A stretch of 64,000 nt of DNA. Origin: Siphonodentalium dalli. Lineage: Eukaryota > Mollusca > Scaphopoda > Gadilida > Siphonodentaliidae. Shown one piece after another: positions 28,401 through 43,400 of this stretch. Position numbers and translations under genes: made by a program. The stretch spans positions 93,005,343-93,069,342 of the forward strand of contig CP136065.1 of the NCBI GenBank assembly GCA_032622095.1, read 5' to 3'. Positions within the stretch are counted from its first letter, which is position 1. Each line of letters starts with the position of its first letter. Below the pieces are notes generated by a model. The model ran no database searches, was not told the DNA's origin, and saw only the letters and a list, made by a program, of their open reading frames with translations.

Positions 28401-31400
28401 TAAAAGTGTGGAGTATTTTAATAATAATTATAGTGAAAAATATTTTTATTTTTTTAATTTCATTCCGTGGCGAAGAGTTCTGGCGACATCGCGATACCTT
28501 CATTTTCAGTATCCCTTAGATGCCTACATTCCCTAGAGATTTCACGGTCCTCCTCCAATTAGTTTCTGAGTATTTTCAATAAAACGGAAAACGGCCCCAA
28601 TAGAAAAACAATATACTTCCTTGGTTACACCATGGAAGTATAATTATCCCATCCCTGGTTCCACCACAAAATCGGTACTAAATTATCAAGACTCACGTCG
28701 CCATGTTTCAGTCGTACCCGTTGACAGGCAGCCAATACTCCAAGGATAAAACAGTATCTAATCGATGGTCACGATTATATCATTATAGTTATATAATGAC
28801 ATTCAATCTTAATAACACGTGCCACACGATGTTCGATTAAATATTAGAATAGATTATCAATATCGGAACGGGGAACCGGAGCCAACTATAGCAACTACTA
28901 GTACTAAATATAGTGATTTCAGAATTAATCTTTCCGGCCCCAAAACCCCAACAAGCCCACACACCCTATAGGTGAATTTGACTTATTTACGATCAAAGTT
29001 GATCACGTGTGGTTTTATAAACAATCTCTGTTACGTAGTCAATCATACTTTCTATGCGTTGTGATTAAAGGCCAACTTAATTATCGAACCCTCATATCAC
29101 ATATAAAAAATATATGCCATTGTATACCATTTGAAAGAGGAAGCTACAAAACATTGTATTATAAACTTATCCGGTGTAATAAACTGTGAACATGTTGTTT
29201 TTGTTGAATTATCGACGTGTTTTGTGCTTATGTTTCATCTGGTTTTGTTGTGCAAAGTGTATTATTTTCAGCGGAGGAGGAAAAACTCTATATTTTAAAG
29301 ATAGAGTTATTCCCCTACTATTGAAAATACAATTTTAGTTTGAATTCTGTTGCATTCTGGACGCCATAACGGGGGGGGGGGTATTTTTATTATTTCAGCT
29401 GTTTTCTATTTCGCATGGGCATCTTCTGAGACACAGACGTTTCAAATGGTGATTAATTATAGTATTTTAATCATTTTGTGGCATAGATCGTTATTAAAAC
29501 CGTATATCAAGGCACTATAAAAAAAATAATTGGTGACTCGAAAATTAACCCTTTACCCAACAGTCGGGATTTTTTTACCCTGTGCCAATGCATTCTCTTA
29601 TATATGCGAGTCGACCATAGGTCGCCTCGCATATATAAGAGAATGCATTGGCCTAACAATTTTTTACAATTTTAATAATTTTTTCTTGTATTCTTTAACA
29701 ATTTTATAATTTCACCCATACAGAGCCCCAGACAAACATGAGCAGACGACACTCTTCTATATGGTTCTATATATATGTGGGGCTCCCTGCAGGGTAATGG
29801 ATGTTTTTTTATTTTATGTCCTAAAAATTGTAAGAAACATTTATTTAAAAAAAATGATAAAAAATTGTTAGGCCAATGCATTCTCTTATATATGCGAGGC
29901 GACCTATGGTCGACTCGCATATATAAGAGAATGCATTGGCACAGGGTTTTTTTTGGGCTGTTGAAGCTTTATTTTGGGCGTTTTTGGCCGTTTTGTTGGG
30001 TAAAGGGTTAAGTGGGCACTAAATCAGGATTCTCATGACTATCTCTCCTCTCTAGGCTTTACTTCTATGCCGCCCCGATCTTCTTCCTGTTCAGTTTCGT
30101 TGGGTGCGTCGAGGGAATAGTAGCATACGCAGTGTTTGATTATAAGCGATGCGATCCGATGGAATCTGGGCAGCTGGCAAACGAGAATCAGGTGGGTGAC
30201 ATTGTATCTGAATATGTCGTTGTCTCATATCGCATGGTCATTATGCTACCAAGGATCCCCTTATTATATAGTTGTGTTACCCAATAACTCCCCAAATTAT
30301 ATGCGGAACTGTCCCATTTTGGAACTAAGGATACACCCGCAGTGCACGTTGCCTAAATTATGGGTAGCCATATTAGCATTCTGTATTCGGAAAAAGAACA
30401 ATTATCTTCAAATGATTCCGACTAACCCCACAGCATGCAGCTACACATGTTGCCATCGTTGTAAATAACTGTCTAAAGTTTCATAATAATTTACCACTAA
30501 TTTTGACAAACTGATATATGCCACAGTAAATTTCTGAGTAAAATAATGGGATAAATCTACTAAAATAATTCAGATGGACCCCATATTATATCTCGTGCGC
30601 AGGTTCCCATGTGGTAAATATTTATGTGCTACAATTGACCACGAAATTAAGGAGTATACAAGTTCGGACAAAATTATTTATGTTGCAAATCGAAAAAGGA
30701 GGGGACAACTCCATTAAAACAATTTCGATCGCATGTAATTGCACGCAGGTGAACAGGTTCCCATGATGGTAAATATCTGAAATAAAAAAAATGTACAAAT
30801 AAAAGCTCGGACAAAGTTGGGTTTACAAACGGACGAGTATTAGCAGATTGCAGTATATACCCTCCTCACAATTTCATTGCGGGGGTATAATGCGTGTTCA
30901 TCCCATAATTTCAATGGAAACTAGAGGTTATATTTGTCGTCTGTTTTGTTGTTTACCGTCGACAAAATAAGTGCACCGCACGGAGTATCCTCCGCAAATG
31001 CGGAGTTGCTTTGAGGTTTATTAATTTTCTGAGGTGGCTTAATATGGTTTGTGGTGACTCAGAACAAACCCTGCAGCATTGCGTATATAATTTCGTCCCA
31101 TTACGATCAGGACTTTTACGATTCAATCGCATGTGAAAAGTTTTTCGTCGTTGTTATTAACCACAGGGGCCTGTAACGCGCTCCGCTGTCCGCCCCCTTG
31201 CGCTGCCCATATACGCCGCCTATATATACGCGCCTGCTTCACGTTAATGGTAGTATTATAGAGACAAGGGGAACTGTAGGTATTCACCTTTTTACCATCG
31301 CTCGGCAATCGGACAAATTTAGCCCATTCACACCAGTAATGCTAACGATATAGCCACGGATGTATCGGCGAAGAATTCATCTTTCAATCAATACCACAAA

Positions 31401-34400
31401 CTCCCATCAGAACCATTCATATACATAGCATTTGATAAATTTTTTACCACCGAACATTGTCCCCGGAAAGCGTAAATTTCTGCTCAGAGAACAATGGCCG
31501 ACATGTCCCTCTAAATTCACCCCCATACCGCTTACTATAATTAAAAATCGGTCAAACGATCAACTAAGCATCTAGCGCTCAGTGATTTCGTGTCGGCTAA
31601 TAATTTATTTACTCATACAAATCAACACATCGTCAGTAACATTTTGTTATATACAGTAGAGGCGAAATATGTCGATAATTCTGATTTTTTTTCCATTTTT
31701 TTGCCATTCATTACGACCTGACCTTTCCATGACTGCCATAGGAGAAACAGCCAATCAGCGCTCATTATTATAATCGAGGTCAGGTCATAATGAATATTAA
31801 AGGTACTCAATCCGTAAAGAGGGTCCCCATCTCAACAGATTCCAACAACAACAATCCGATCAGAGGGTCCTATATTACTATTTCTTTGGCTTTGGGGGTA
31901 AAAAATATTTGATTCTAGTCGAGGAACCCATCAAACAAAGCTCAGAGTTATTAGATATTGATTTTTGAAATTTGTTATGTTCTCGAGATGAGTACTAATA
32001 ATTGCCGTCAATTTCGTATCCTGCTCGAGATTTGACACCAAAACTCTATTCAACCAGATAAGGATGGATAACTCTAAAATCAAGTGGTAATAATAGCGCA
32101 ATTTTGCCTGAGAGCTGGATCAGAAAGTATTCCCGATAATGAAAAATAATAGATTTCTAAAATCGATATCTAACAAATCTGAGCTTTGATGGGTGACTTC
32201 CTCGACTCGAATCAAATATTTTTGACCCCCGAAGCCATTGAAATAGTAATTGAGAGGAGTTTTATCGGATTGAGTACCTTTAAAATGACGAGCTGCGTGC
32301 ATGGCAAAAAAAAATCAGAATTATCGACAGATTTCGCCTCTATAACAAAATGTTACTGACGATGTGTTGATTTGTATGAGTAAATAAATTATTAGCCGAC
32401 ACGAAATCACTGAGCGCTAGATGCTTAGTTGATCGTTTTTTAATTATAGTAAGCGGTATGGGGTGAATATAGAGGGACATGTCGGCCATTGTTCTCTGAG
32501 CCGGATCAATCCGAAAATTTACGCTTTCCGGAGACAATATTCGGTGGTAAATTTTTTTATTAAATGCTATGTATATGAATGGTTCTGATGGGAGTTTGTG
32601 GTATTGATTGAAAGATGAATTCTTCGCCGATACATCCGTGTCTATATCGTTAGCATTACTGGTGTGAATGGGCTAAATTTGTCCGATTGCCGAGAGATAG
32701 TAAAAAGGTGAATACCTACAGTTTCCCTTGTCTCTATAATGCTACCATTAACGTGAAGCAGGCACGTATATAGAGGCGGCGTATATGGGCAGCGCAAGGG
32801 GGGCGGACAGCGGAGCGCGTTACAGGCCCCTGTGGTAGTAACCGATAGTTGTGATCAAATTAATGAAAGAAACTCGTTACAATTCGAGTTGAGATGACTG
32901 AGATAAAGAGTTCAAATGTTGTTATACGGACGGACGGGCGCACGCATGCACGCGACGGAACCCATTCTATTTTCCCCGCCAAACTTCGGTTGTGGGGGAT
33001 AATTACAGAAAAATTTGAATTGGGCTTTGGCTCAAGCTAAAGCCTATACTGCTTGGGGCTTCTCTATATGGTTCTGGAAGCAGCATATCAGAAATGAAAG
33101 ATGCGACACTGACCAATTCATAATAGTTTACCCAATCAGTCAGACTTTACAAAAAATATATAATAAAATGTTATTTCCAATAAAGGTCGATACATACACG
33201 AAATAACGAGATACATGATTTATATTTCCGGGGGGAAAATGCGAAAGCCACACCAATTTTACAGATGCTTTAACTGTTTTCGAACATATGTGAGATAAAA
33301 GCTCTTTATAGTTACTATACATTTATCACGCCTATAAGGAAGTGGACGCTCTTTAATAAATCGGCCACTCTTGTACTTTCAGATAATTATTCTACTGGTC
33401 CTCGACTTGTTTAAATCAATGCCTGGCATGGCTGGTCTCTTTCTTGCGTCGCTGTTCAGTGCGTCTTTAAGGTAAATATAACTTGAAACGAAGTCAGTGT
33501 GTCGACCCCACAATGAGAAGACTCGCCTTTCCACTGCCCTATAGACGAATACAAGATAATTCACGCCCCATACGAAGTCGGCCCCACACGAAGTCGGCCC
33601 CATAAATAACAGAAACGTTGTTTAAAATCATACCTGTCATATTGATCATAGTTTTGTCGCCGAAAATAATATATATCTTTAATTTCTCGGTCATGCGCCC
33701 TTGGATTTGTCGATATAATAGATATAGTTGATATAATAAAGAGCGTTTTAATTCGTAGCTATTATGCTTATCTTCGTCATTTATAAATCGTGTTTACACG
33801 ACGCCTGTGTGATTTGATCGAATGATGGTGATTGTAGTTATATTTCATTCACCTGGTGTGTGACAATTCATACTAATTTGATGTCTAGTCTGATGATGCA
33901 TTGCAACCTAATAATTTTCGCTAACATTTGTTAAACCTGCCTATATGGTCCCTGACCACGATATACACAGTTTAATACGTCGGTGTGTTTTTAACATTTG
34001 GGCGGTTCACGGTTTGTTTCTGTCAAGGTGTCAAAAAACAACATATAAAAAGTTTAATCATTATTTGAGTTTGTTCTGACATTGTGGCCCGACAACCACC
34101 GTTTCAGTATGCCGGTAAATTCAGGGTTATTTTCTCACCAGCACGCTGTCGTCTGGTCTTGGGAGTGTGTCAACCAACTTCCTCGAGGACATCGTCAAAC
34201 ACAAGTCTGGACCAATCAGCGATCGGAAAGCGAAAAATGTTGCCAGAATTGCAGGTATTATAACAAACCGCTCATATATAATCATTAGGGTCATTTCGCC
34301 CAAATTGGGCGGTTGTATGATGGTTGTTTTTTCATCTGATTTGTGTGTCGGAATAATTGAGGTGGAGGATTTCTGTAAATGTTAGCCCAAACTACATTTC

Positions 34401-37400
34401 CAAGTAACGATGGTTTTGTTGTTTATTTTGAGGAATCATACCACATCAGATGAATTCAGCCCAAATATATTAACAGTTGTCATGTAAAACATTTGCACGC
34501 AGGTTAGCGTTATTTGGTATTTGCGGATGTCGTTTAACATGGGGAAAATAGACTACTACGCTTGAACGGACATGTGCATTTGTCGTTTTTTAATGTATAG
34601 CAACTTGATAATCAATAACAGATGCCTTCTCTGTCAAATACAGTCGCTCTATTTACGATATTAATTGGGGAACTTTCTAAATTAAGCTACGCACAAACGG
34701 ATACCTGCTGCAAATTAGGGGACTGAACTCTGCCTTGCAGCTTGCTATAAAAGGTGCCGGAAACCGGCCCACTCGCCCCAGTGCCCACTCGCCCCAGTCG
34801 ACCCGGACCAGCTCGGGACACACTATAAAGTGTATGCCGAGGTCGAGGCCGGCTCGGAATAAAAGGTGTATACGGGGTGTGATATGGCGTTTGGTCCGTT
34901 GTTTCTCAATGAATATTATTGAAATATGTCCGGGCTGGGACACGGAATACAATAACGTTTGAATTGTTTTTAAATTCACAAATTTGTTGAATTTATTCAA
35001 CTTTTTCGTTCTGAAACACACTATAAAGTGTATGCGGCCGGCTCCAAAATAAAAGGTGTAAGCGGACTTGATGTCGCATTATCTTCTTTGTTTATAAATG
35101 GACATGACTGAAATTTATTACATATGTCCGGGTTATGACATGGAAAACATTAACATTTGAATTGTTTTTAAATTCACAAATTTGTTGATTTTATTCAACT
35201 TTTCGTTCTTTCATTCTATAAAGTGTAATCGGCCGGCTCCATTTAAAAGGGGTAAGCGGCCTATGTGCTTAGTGTTATAGGTAATCGGATTAACTAACTG
35301 GCGACTCTAAACTATTGTGTTTTGGGGTATTTGAGGTTTTTTTGTGAAATAATAATTTAGAAAGTGAATACATTTATTTTAAATGATAACTTTATTTAAT
35401 CATAATAAACACATAAAATATAATAACAAACGTGAGACATATATGATTTATAAACTGTTAACAAAAGAAATCAAACTCAATACATGACAAAGATGACTCA
35501 ATGAAATTTATAAAGTGCACATAAAAATATTAAGGTAAGAATCTTTTTAAGGAAGCCGTTAAAATTAAATTTTAACTAAATTTAAATTTAAAAGTGGCAA
35601 TTATTAATTTACTGTTTTAAATATAAAAATATTATTGAAATTATTATGTCAATTTTGTTAATTAATTATTAATTTACTTTTTTAAATATAAACTTTATTA
35701 TTCATATATATTGTTGTCACCGATTTAGGTTGTCTTTTGTCTATAAAAATAAAATATTCTGTCGATATATAGTTTCATCATTGTGCGGTCGAAACATCCG
35801 CAGCAGTCTTACAAAAATAAACTTTTCTGGTTTTGCATTTTTTATGTATATAATGCAGCAAAAAGGGAGATAACTTGCCAAATGTCATTAAAACATCGAT
35901 AAATCTGGTGTATAGATCGAAATTGGGTACAAATTTCGGGATTGAAAAAAGACCACACAATGATGAAACTATATATCGATCGAATATACATGTCTCAAAG
36001 TTATCGGGGCGGAAATGCCCTTAACAACAATTTTTTCAATCCCATCATTTTATAGACAAAAGACAACCTAAATCGGTTGAACAAGGAGAGGTGTTAACAA
36101 TTAAAGTGCAAGATAACTAGTTGTGATTGGTATGCAAAAATTAGGCAGTTCGATTACCCCGTATTCCGATAGGAAATGCACCTGATGTATGGAAGCGCTC
36201 GGAGACGAATACCACACCATTCTTATATGCCCGCAGTTAAGAGACCTGAGATTTAAATATATTAAACCGTACTACTACAGTCGACCTAACGTTATGAAAC
36301 TTCATGAACTATTTAACTCTAGCGGTACGAAAGCTATGAAAAAACTATCAATATTTATCAAAAAGGCCCAGCGTGAGATAAACCACTCCTGGGGCTTAAC
36401 AACGTGTTACCCCCCCCCCCCCCCCACAATATAACACAGTATAAACTCTTGATCTGCATGGCAGGTGTTACACATGTGGTAATCAAAGAGAAATTACATG
36501 GAGTAATAACTGGATTTCCTTATAATCTTATATAGCCATCAACATTTTCCGAGTTTTGATGAAAAACATGGGCGCCAATGACCATCTTCGATTTTATTCT
36601 TTCCATGATTCAATAATTTGGTATACCCTACTTGTCCAATCGTTAATAAACTTCATATGGATCTTCGGGATAACAACAAGATGGGAGTAGTGTAGTTTTT
36701 CCGAGTTTCGTTAAAAAACATGCCACTGACAGCGATTTTGGATGTTACTATTAGCATTACTAAACCCTTTAGCACAGACCACAGTCCACTTCACTCATCC
36801 GATCATCACCAAACTTCATATTTATCTTGATATTGATCTATTAGATGAGAGCTATCAAATATTTTTTCAATTTCATCAGGGGGGGGGGGGGGGGGGGGGT
36901 CGGAAAAAAATTCCAGGCACGTATGATCATTTTAATTTTTTTCGGCCACAGGGGACCCACCCACCCAATTTCTTCCGTTTCTGGCCTTTTTTTCCAGGCA
37001 ATTTTGGACACCCACCTTTTTTTTTCCGTTTCAGGAAGTTTTTTCCGGTCAGTTTTGGACACCCACCCCCCTTAAATTTGAGAAAAATTATCAGTTGAGC
37101 AACCAAATAGCTGATTATCCTGCATTATCATAATTTATTGCGCTATATTTGAATAGAACAGTGCATAATGAGATAACTATACTATTTGAATTTATCATAT
37201 AAGTGTCATTAATCAAGAAATGCGTCAACATAATCACATTTCTAGGGATATATAGGCAGAGTGCCAAGGTTTTTATTAACATTCATTTTCATAATATATA
37301 GTCACATGATCTAGTCACATAATCTCATTTGAGTATTCTACAGAATACATGGTACCGGTACAACAAATTTCAGATTATTTGATATTTTGATATTTGCTAT

Positions 37401-40400
37401 GTGATATAGAGTAATGCCCTAATTAATCGACTCCATAACCGCAGCAGAATAATGGGTAATTTAATTTAAATTTTCGACTAAATCCTGAAAAATTACCCAT
37501 TATTCTGCTGTGGCTATGGAGTCGTTTAATTAGGGCATTACTGTATTGCTGGAATCAAATTGTTTATCAAAACATGTGGAAATACAACTGTTCATCCCAG
37601 TTCATCCCAGTTTGAAGAATAATGCTAATACCAAACATAACCATGATATACATGCGTGACTCTTCTTGGGGCATCTCAGAAACCAGAACTGAGGAAACAT
37701 GTTATAGCGTGTAATGGCAGGCTGGTAGCCACTGCCTGAAGTAATAGGCTTCGTAATAATTGGGAATAATATGGATGGTTAGCCCAATTTCACTTCTTTT
37801 TTGCTCACGATATCAGTGACGATAAAATCTTCGTTACTGTGATTAACATTACAAGCTGATCCACATTAACATGGAAAACAATGTGAAATTGTTCAAGCTG
37901 GCCCGGCTGGCCTTCAATTTATTTGTTAAGATTTTGTTTTACGTTGTCAAAAGTCTATTTTATTCCATTATTTATTATATCTTTATTTCCAAGTCACATA
38001 TGGTCAAGTGTGCTTTCATTTTATTGCTTATTTTCAGCTGAGTTCTGCATAGTTATTCTTATTTTGCTGTATCAGTAGATGGAATCCTGATTAAATTTTA
38101 TTTTTTCAATAGCGCAGTGTCTAGTTCTATCATGTTGAATTTGGGTTATTGTTGGCCATTGTGCAACTGATCCAACTTCTTATAACCTCTATATGTAGTA
38201 TAGCATTAGTATTAACTATATATGACCTGTTTCTGTTCAAAACACATCAAAATAAGACTCAATAGCAGGAATGGAAAAAAAATTTGGCATATGGAAAAAA
38301 ATGTTTTTTGGACCCAAGAGACACACACCCACCCATCATACGTGCCTGGAATTTTTTTCCGACCCCCCCCCCCCCTGATTTCATAGGAAAAAATGGTCGC
38401 CAGCGGCCATATTGCATTTACGTTATATCTTATCGCGTCATGTCGATATCTAGTATTACTTAGAAATTTCAGCTTTCCAGATTCATAATTGCTCCATTGA
38501 CTGTAACAGATGAAATTACCCCCCTCTTCGGATAGAGTGTCACTGAAACTTTATTTTGTCAGACTGTGGAAATAATCTGTAATAAGATGTAGCACTGTTT
38601 TATTTTATATTTACATGTAGTGCTGTTTTTTATACAACAATACCACCCAGGCTTCTCAACGGTACGCAGGACCGGTGCCGTTACCGCCGGTACTCGGGCA
38701 TTTTTGCGGTACCGGTACTGGTGTGTAGTACCACCGGTACTCGGTACTGTGGTTGCATATATGCACATTCGTAGATCAACAGGCTGTTTGGCAAAATACA
38801 GTAGTATCAAGTTTCGCTCTTTAAACTACACGCGATGTACATCGATCGTGATTGTTTTCATGGTGCGAGAGGTCGGTCTCGGAAGGGTGGGTCCTAGTTT
38901 TCATGTGTCTATTATAACTCTTCAATGGTTAAATTCCAATTTTTTGAAAGCACGGCATTGTGACATTGTTTTAATCTTGTTATTGGGACTTGGGATTGCA
39001 ACTTATGTTTTTGCCTTTATTGTTGCCCAGTTGTGGCAATTATACACTAAACACAGTTACAATTTCTTATCATTTATTCACCAACAACCCCACCCACAAC
39101 TATGGCCCCAGACGTTTTGATTAATCACATACACACGTACCCGTTCACATGTCGTATCAGTTTGCAAATAAGGTCGACCATTTTGAATTTAAATGGGACT
39201 CATAGAACCTTCAGTTATAGAATCAAATCGGAAACGAATATCCACGAACCGTGCACAATGTAATTTGCTGAATAGACATGATAGTTCATATTTGGTATAG
39301 GAACTCGTGGAGAGAAATTGTTGCCTAACTTGACTCATTATTGTTTAGATTTAAAATTGCCGACCGCGCGACTTTGCAAATACATTTATTCTGATTGAAT
39401 TTTGTGAAGTGAAAACCACCGATGTGTGTCTCGTTACGGAACACTTTCTATCAGTTGAGCTTGAATTTTACTATTTTTATGGTTAATAATTTGGTTGATC
39501 CTACAGACGATATCCCTTGTCCGATCGTCACCAGATTCCACAATGATCTTCTGGATAACCAGGATGGGAGTAATCTAATTTCGTTTAAAAACATGACCAC
39601 ATGCAGCAATTTTGTATCTTACACTTTGCATGACTGATTCTTTAGCGCCTGTACAGACAACATCCCTCATCTGATAGTCTCCAAACTTCATATTGATCTT
39701 CGGGATGACCACTAGATGGGAGATATCGAATGCTTTGAATTTCTTTGGAAAACATTGTCGCCAGCAGTCATCTTCTATTTTGGTTTTTATATACATGTAT
39801 ATCTCTTCATGTGGATAGCCAGTATTACTTAAGTAGTTCAACTTTCCGCATTCCTGTCATCATTTGAAATATAAAAAACATTTACCTGATACCTGATCCA
39901 ATGAAAATAACAAGCGTCCATAAATTAAATTTACCTATGATCCTATTATTCCTCACAATCACATGCACCCTTCAAAGTTTTGTTTCGTCGTATCTATTTT
40001 TAATGACGCCTATGGTAATAATGATATTGATATAGATACATGTGTCAAACATTTCTTTGTACAACATACAGGTATATAGTTTGTAACTAAATCTAGAAAT
40101 ATATAATACTAGCTGATGTACTCGACTTCGTTCGGGCTATTTAGGGATTTCTTTGTGGTCGCCTCCATCTGGGCAGTGCCCGGTATATACAGCGTCTGGA
40201 CAAACTATTGTTCAATTGGTCCAGAAACATGCCTACATTAGCACGTTTGAGGACATGGTCCCACGTGAAATTGGACCCGTCGATATTGCTCCCGGGATCA
40301 AAGTAGTCCTACACCCAAATTTTAGTCGGATCGGTCAAGGTCCAGAAACATGCCTATGACCGAGGTCAAGTTGACACGTTAAATACCAAATCCGAGTCGG

Positions 40401-43400
40401 ATCGGTCGAGCAGTGTTCGAGTCTATAACACACATAGATACATGCATTCATACACACATGCATACAGATATTCCAAAATGTTTAATAGATAGCTACAAGA
40501 ATTCTATGATAAATAGTTTACGTGCGACCTGATGCATGCATCTTAGTTTTCTTGTACATATATGTGCTATGCTAGGCCTAGATCGGCTTGCAAGCCAGCC
40601 TGTTCTCCCGAAAATCATCACTTTATCGGCTTATAACAGGTTATATTTTAGGTTCATAACCGGCGTAGAATCGCGTCATTTCGACTCCACAACGGACTCA
40701 AAATGAGAGTGTTTTAGTGCCATTATCGACTCATAATGACATATCATATTATATGTTAATTATGAGTGTACAATAAAAGAATAAACCAATTCTTGACATA
40801 CCAGATGTAAGATCTTTAAAGACGCCATAAAACGGAATAATGGGTATCAGTCCACTATCGGCTCATTTCAGAATCAAATACTCCAATACCGATGTGAACA
40901 TTATAGGTCGATTATGAACCTATTTGCATGAGGACATGTTGTGCAAACGGCTTCTCTACCAAAATCACTTCACTTGCTGTACTCATCTTTGTCATAGTTA
41001 TTTCTTGGAGGTCTGCTACACAAATATGAAGTTTGTGTCGTGGGGTGCACAGGGACGTGGCCGGGAGAGTGTTATCTCCGTTGTGCAGGGGGGGGGTGTC
41101 CAATTTACAATTACTTGGAATTTTCAAATGCACAACTTGACCGAAAGTCCGGGTAATACCCAACCCTCTGGATTGGAATTCTCAAATTTATACCTCAGGT
41201 TTCCAACCTAACGCACAATATGGACCAAAGTAGGAAATTACTTTCGATCTAAAAAACAGCAAATGTCATACTAAAATATTGGCTTGAAAATATAACAATC
41301 AGAACAATTTCAACCTATTTTGTCTGACACTGTGATTTCCAACTAAGGCATAACATTGCTAGCTCTTTAACATCTTGGCGAAAATGGAATTACCAATAAA
41401 AGTCCAATTATAGACCTGGTGATCAGTCAATTAAGTAGACCTTTAGCATGTATAATAACATGTATAATATAAAGCAAATCCATGTATACGCTTGAAATAC
41501 AGTTTATTTGAAACATTTTATTTGCTGGCTGCTTCGAACATATATAAGTATTTGCTTCATTTCCTTTATACGGTGATAATATCAACTTCAAGAAGTACAA
41601 ATGGGACATAGTTTTAAATAAGGGCTAATAAGATACACCATATAAAAACAGTAAGTTTTAGAAAAGGCACCATTTATTGGTATGTATTACAATTTTTTTG
41701 GACATGATTTGACATATTAACCCAATTTATGTGTCTGATTGTCGATGCATGCTCTTATCGCCGAAATAGTATGCTCTAATCAAGATATGTAATGTAACCA
41801 CTTAGAGTGCCTTTATGCAATAACATCATACAAGAGACTCGATACTATTCTTTAATATTTATGTTACAGTTGTGGTGTTTGGAATGATCTCCGTTGGAAT
41901 CTCTTTCTTGGTTGCTGAAATGGGAGGCAGCTTAATAAGAGTGAGTGACGTTATTTCCGTCATTTAAATTGGGCTACGGTGACGAAGTTTTATGTGCCAT
42001 GTGATCTTTAAAAACACAAAATTTTCAAAATGTTCTTTAGCCAAGGCCAATTTTCGGCTTACCAGACGAAAAAACATACAAGTTTGTATGGTGTTGACCT
42101 TTTCGCCATTCAACATGTCCTTGTGCAAATAGGTTCATATTGGACCGAAATATTCACATAGGTTCACATTCGACTTATTTGACTTTAACAGTACTTCATC
42201 TCTTTATTCCATAACAGGCTGCTGTATAAACCTAAATCGACTTACCAGATACAAGCTATTTTAAAGGTGTTTTCACTGTGACCCGCAACATAAAACGGAA
42301 TAACGGGTACAAGTCCATTATGGCCTTATATCAGAATCAAATAAATCCAATAAGAACCTATGTGAATATTTAGGTCCAATATGAAGCTATTTTGCACGAG
42401 GGTACCTTGAATACAGCGCGTAAAAATTTCACCCAAAAAACTGGCATTTTGGGTCAGATTTTGAGACCTAATTAAAGACAGATGTGCCCTTGCACTCTCA
42501 AAAACGACACTCCGTCCGCCATGGGAACGTCGCTCCAGCACTTCAGAGCCCGAATGGCATAACATTGTATTGATACTGGTAGTTACAACGCATAGGTCGT
42601 GAGCGCAGTTATCGGTCCGCCCTTTTCAGTTAAAGGGATCTGCCAATAGCCAGTCAGCAGATCGAGGCTATTGTACCATTTAGAGCCTCTTATGTGCCTA
42701 AACTCTGATCCACCTTTGAAATAGGGTATGAGTAATTCACTGTTACATTGTTGACCTTGCGAAAATCAATACAGTCTGCCAATTTGTCTGTTTTCCTAAT
42801 ATTACCGCTGGACTAGCTCGGCTGGATTTTGACTTCTCGATCATATCACAGGTCCCCAGAACAAAAATTGACCCCACTCCCAATAATACTTAATCATAGG
42901 ATTAAGTATTATTGGGGGTGGGGTCAATTTTTTTGTTCTGGGGACCTGTGGCTGCTATCTGCTAGCAATAGCGGATTCCCGAGTTCGCTAAATTCCAGAG
43001 CCAGAATTCGGCAGTGCCGTGGAGTCTTTGTTTACATTTGTACGAGACTGCGAGTTTATTTACGATGGAAGTTTCTGAAGATCTTTTCGACAAGATGACA
43101 GTAGTTCAAATAAAAAATATTAAAAGACAGATCTGAAAAAATAACAATTGTTTTATTGCGATTGTTGTATGTAACATTTTACGGATCTTATTATAGCTAT
43201 CATATGCTTTAGGTAACCGGTCACACGTTCTACTCATATGCACATGCAGCACACACACAATACATATGCATCAAATTCATAGCAAGATGTTTCAGCAATG
43301 GCATTACTTTGAGAAATGCTCCTTATATCAGTTTGAATAATGTTACGCAAAACGTGGGGGTAACTTTGAACATGGGTCCATTAATGTGAGTGCATATTTA

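Noticed and set aside
30136-30468. 110-residue ORF overlapping exon 8
   Set aside because: It is a different frame of exon 8 running into intron 8, with no family likeness.
38620-39120. 166-residue ORF in intron 10
   Set aside because: No recognisable domain, and its first part is a GGTACCGG-type low-complexity run. Chance ORF most likely.
10356-41098. Scattered G and C homopolymer runs of 9-20 bases
   Set aside because: Mostly simple slippage tracts. Only the pair at 36880 and 38363 is treated as part of an element, because of the inverted repeats and target duplication.
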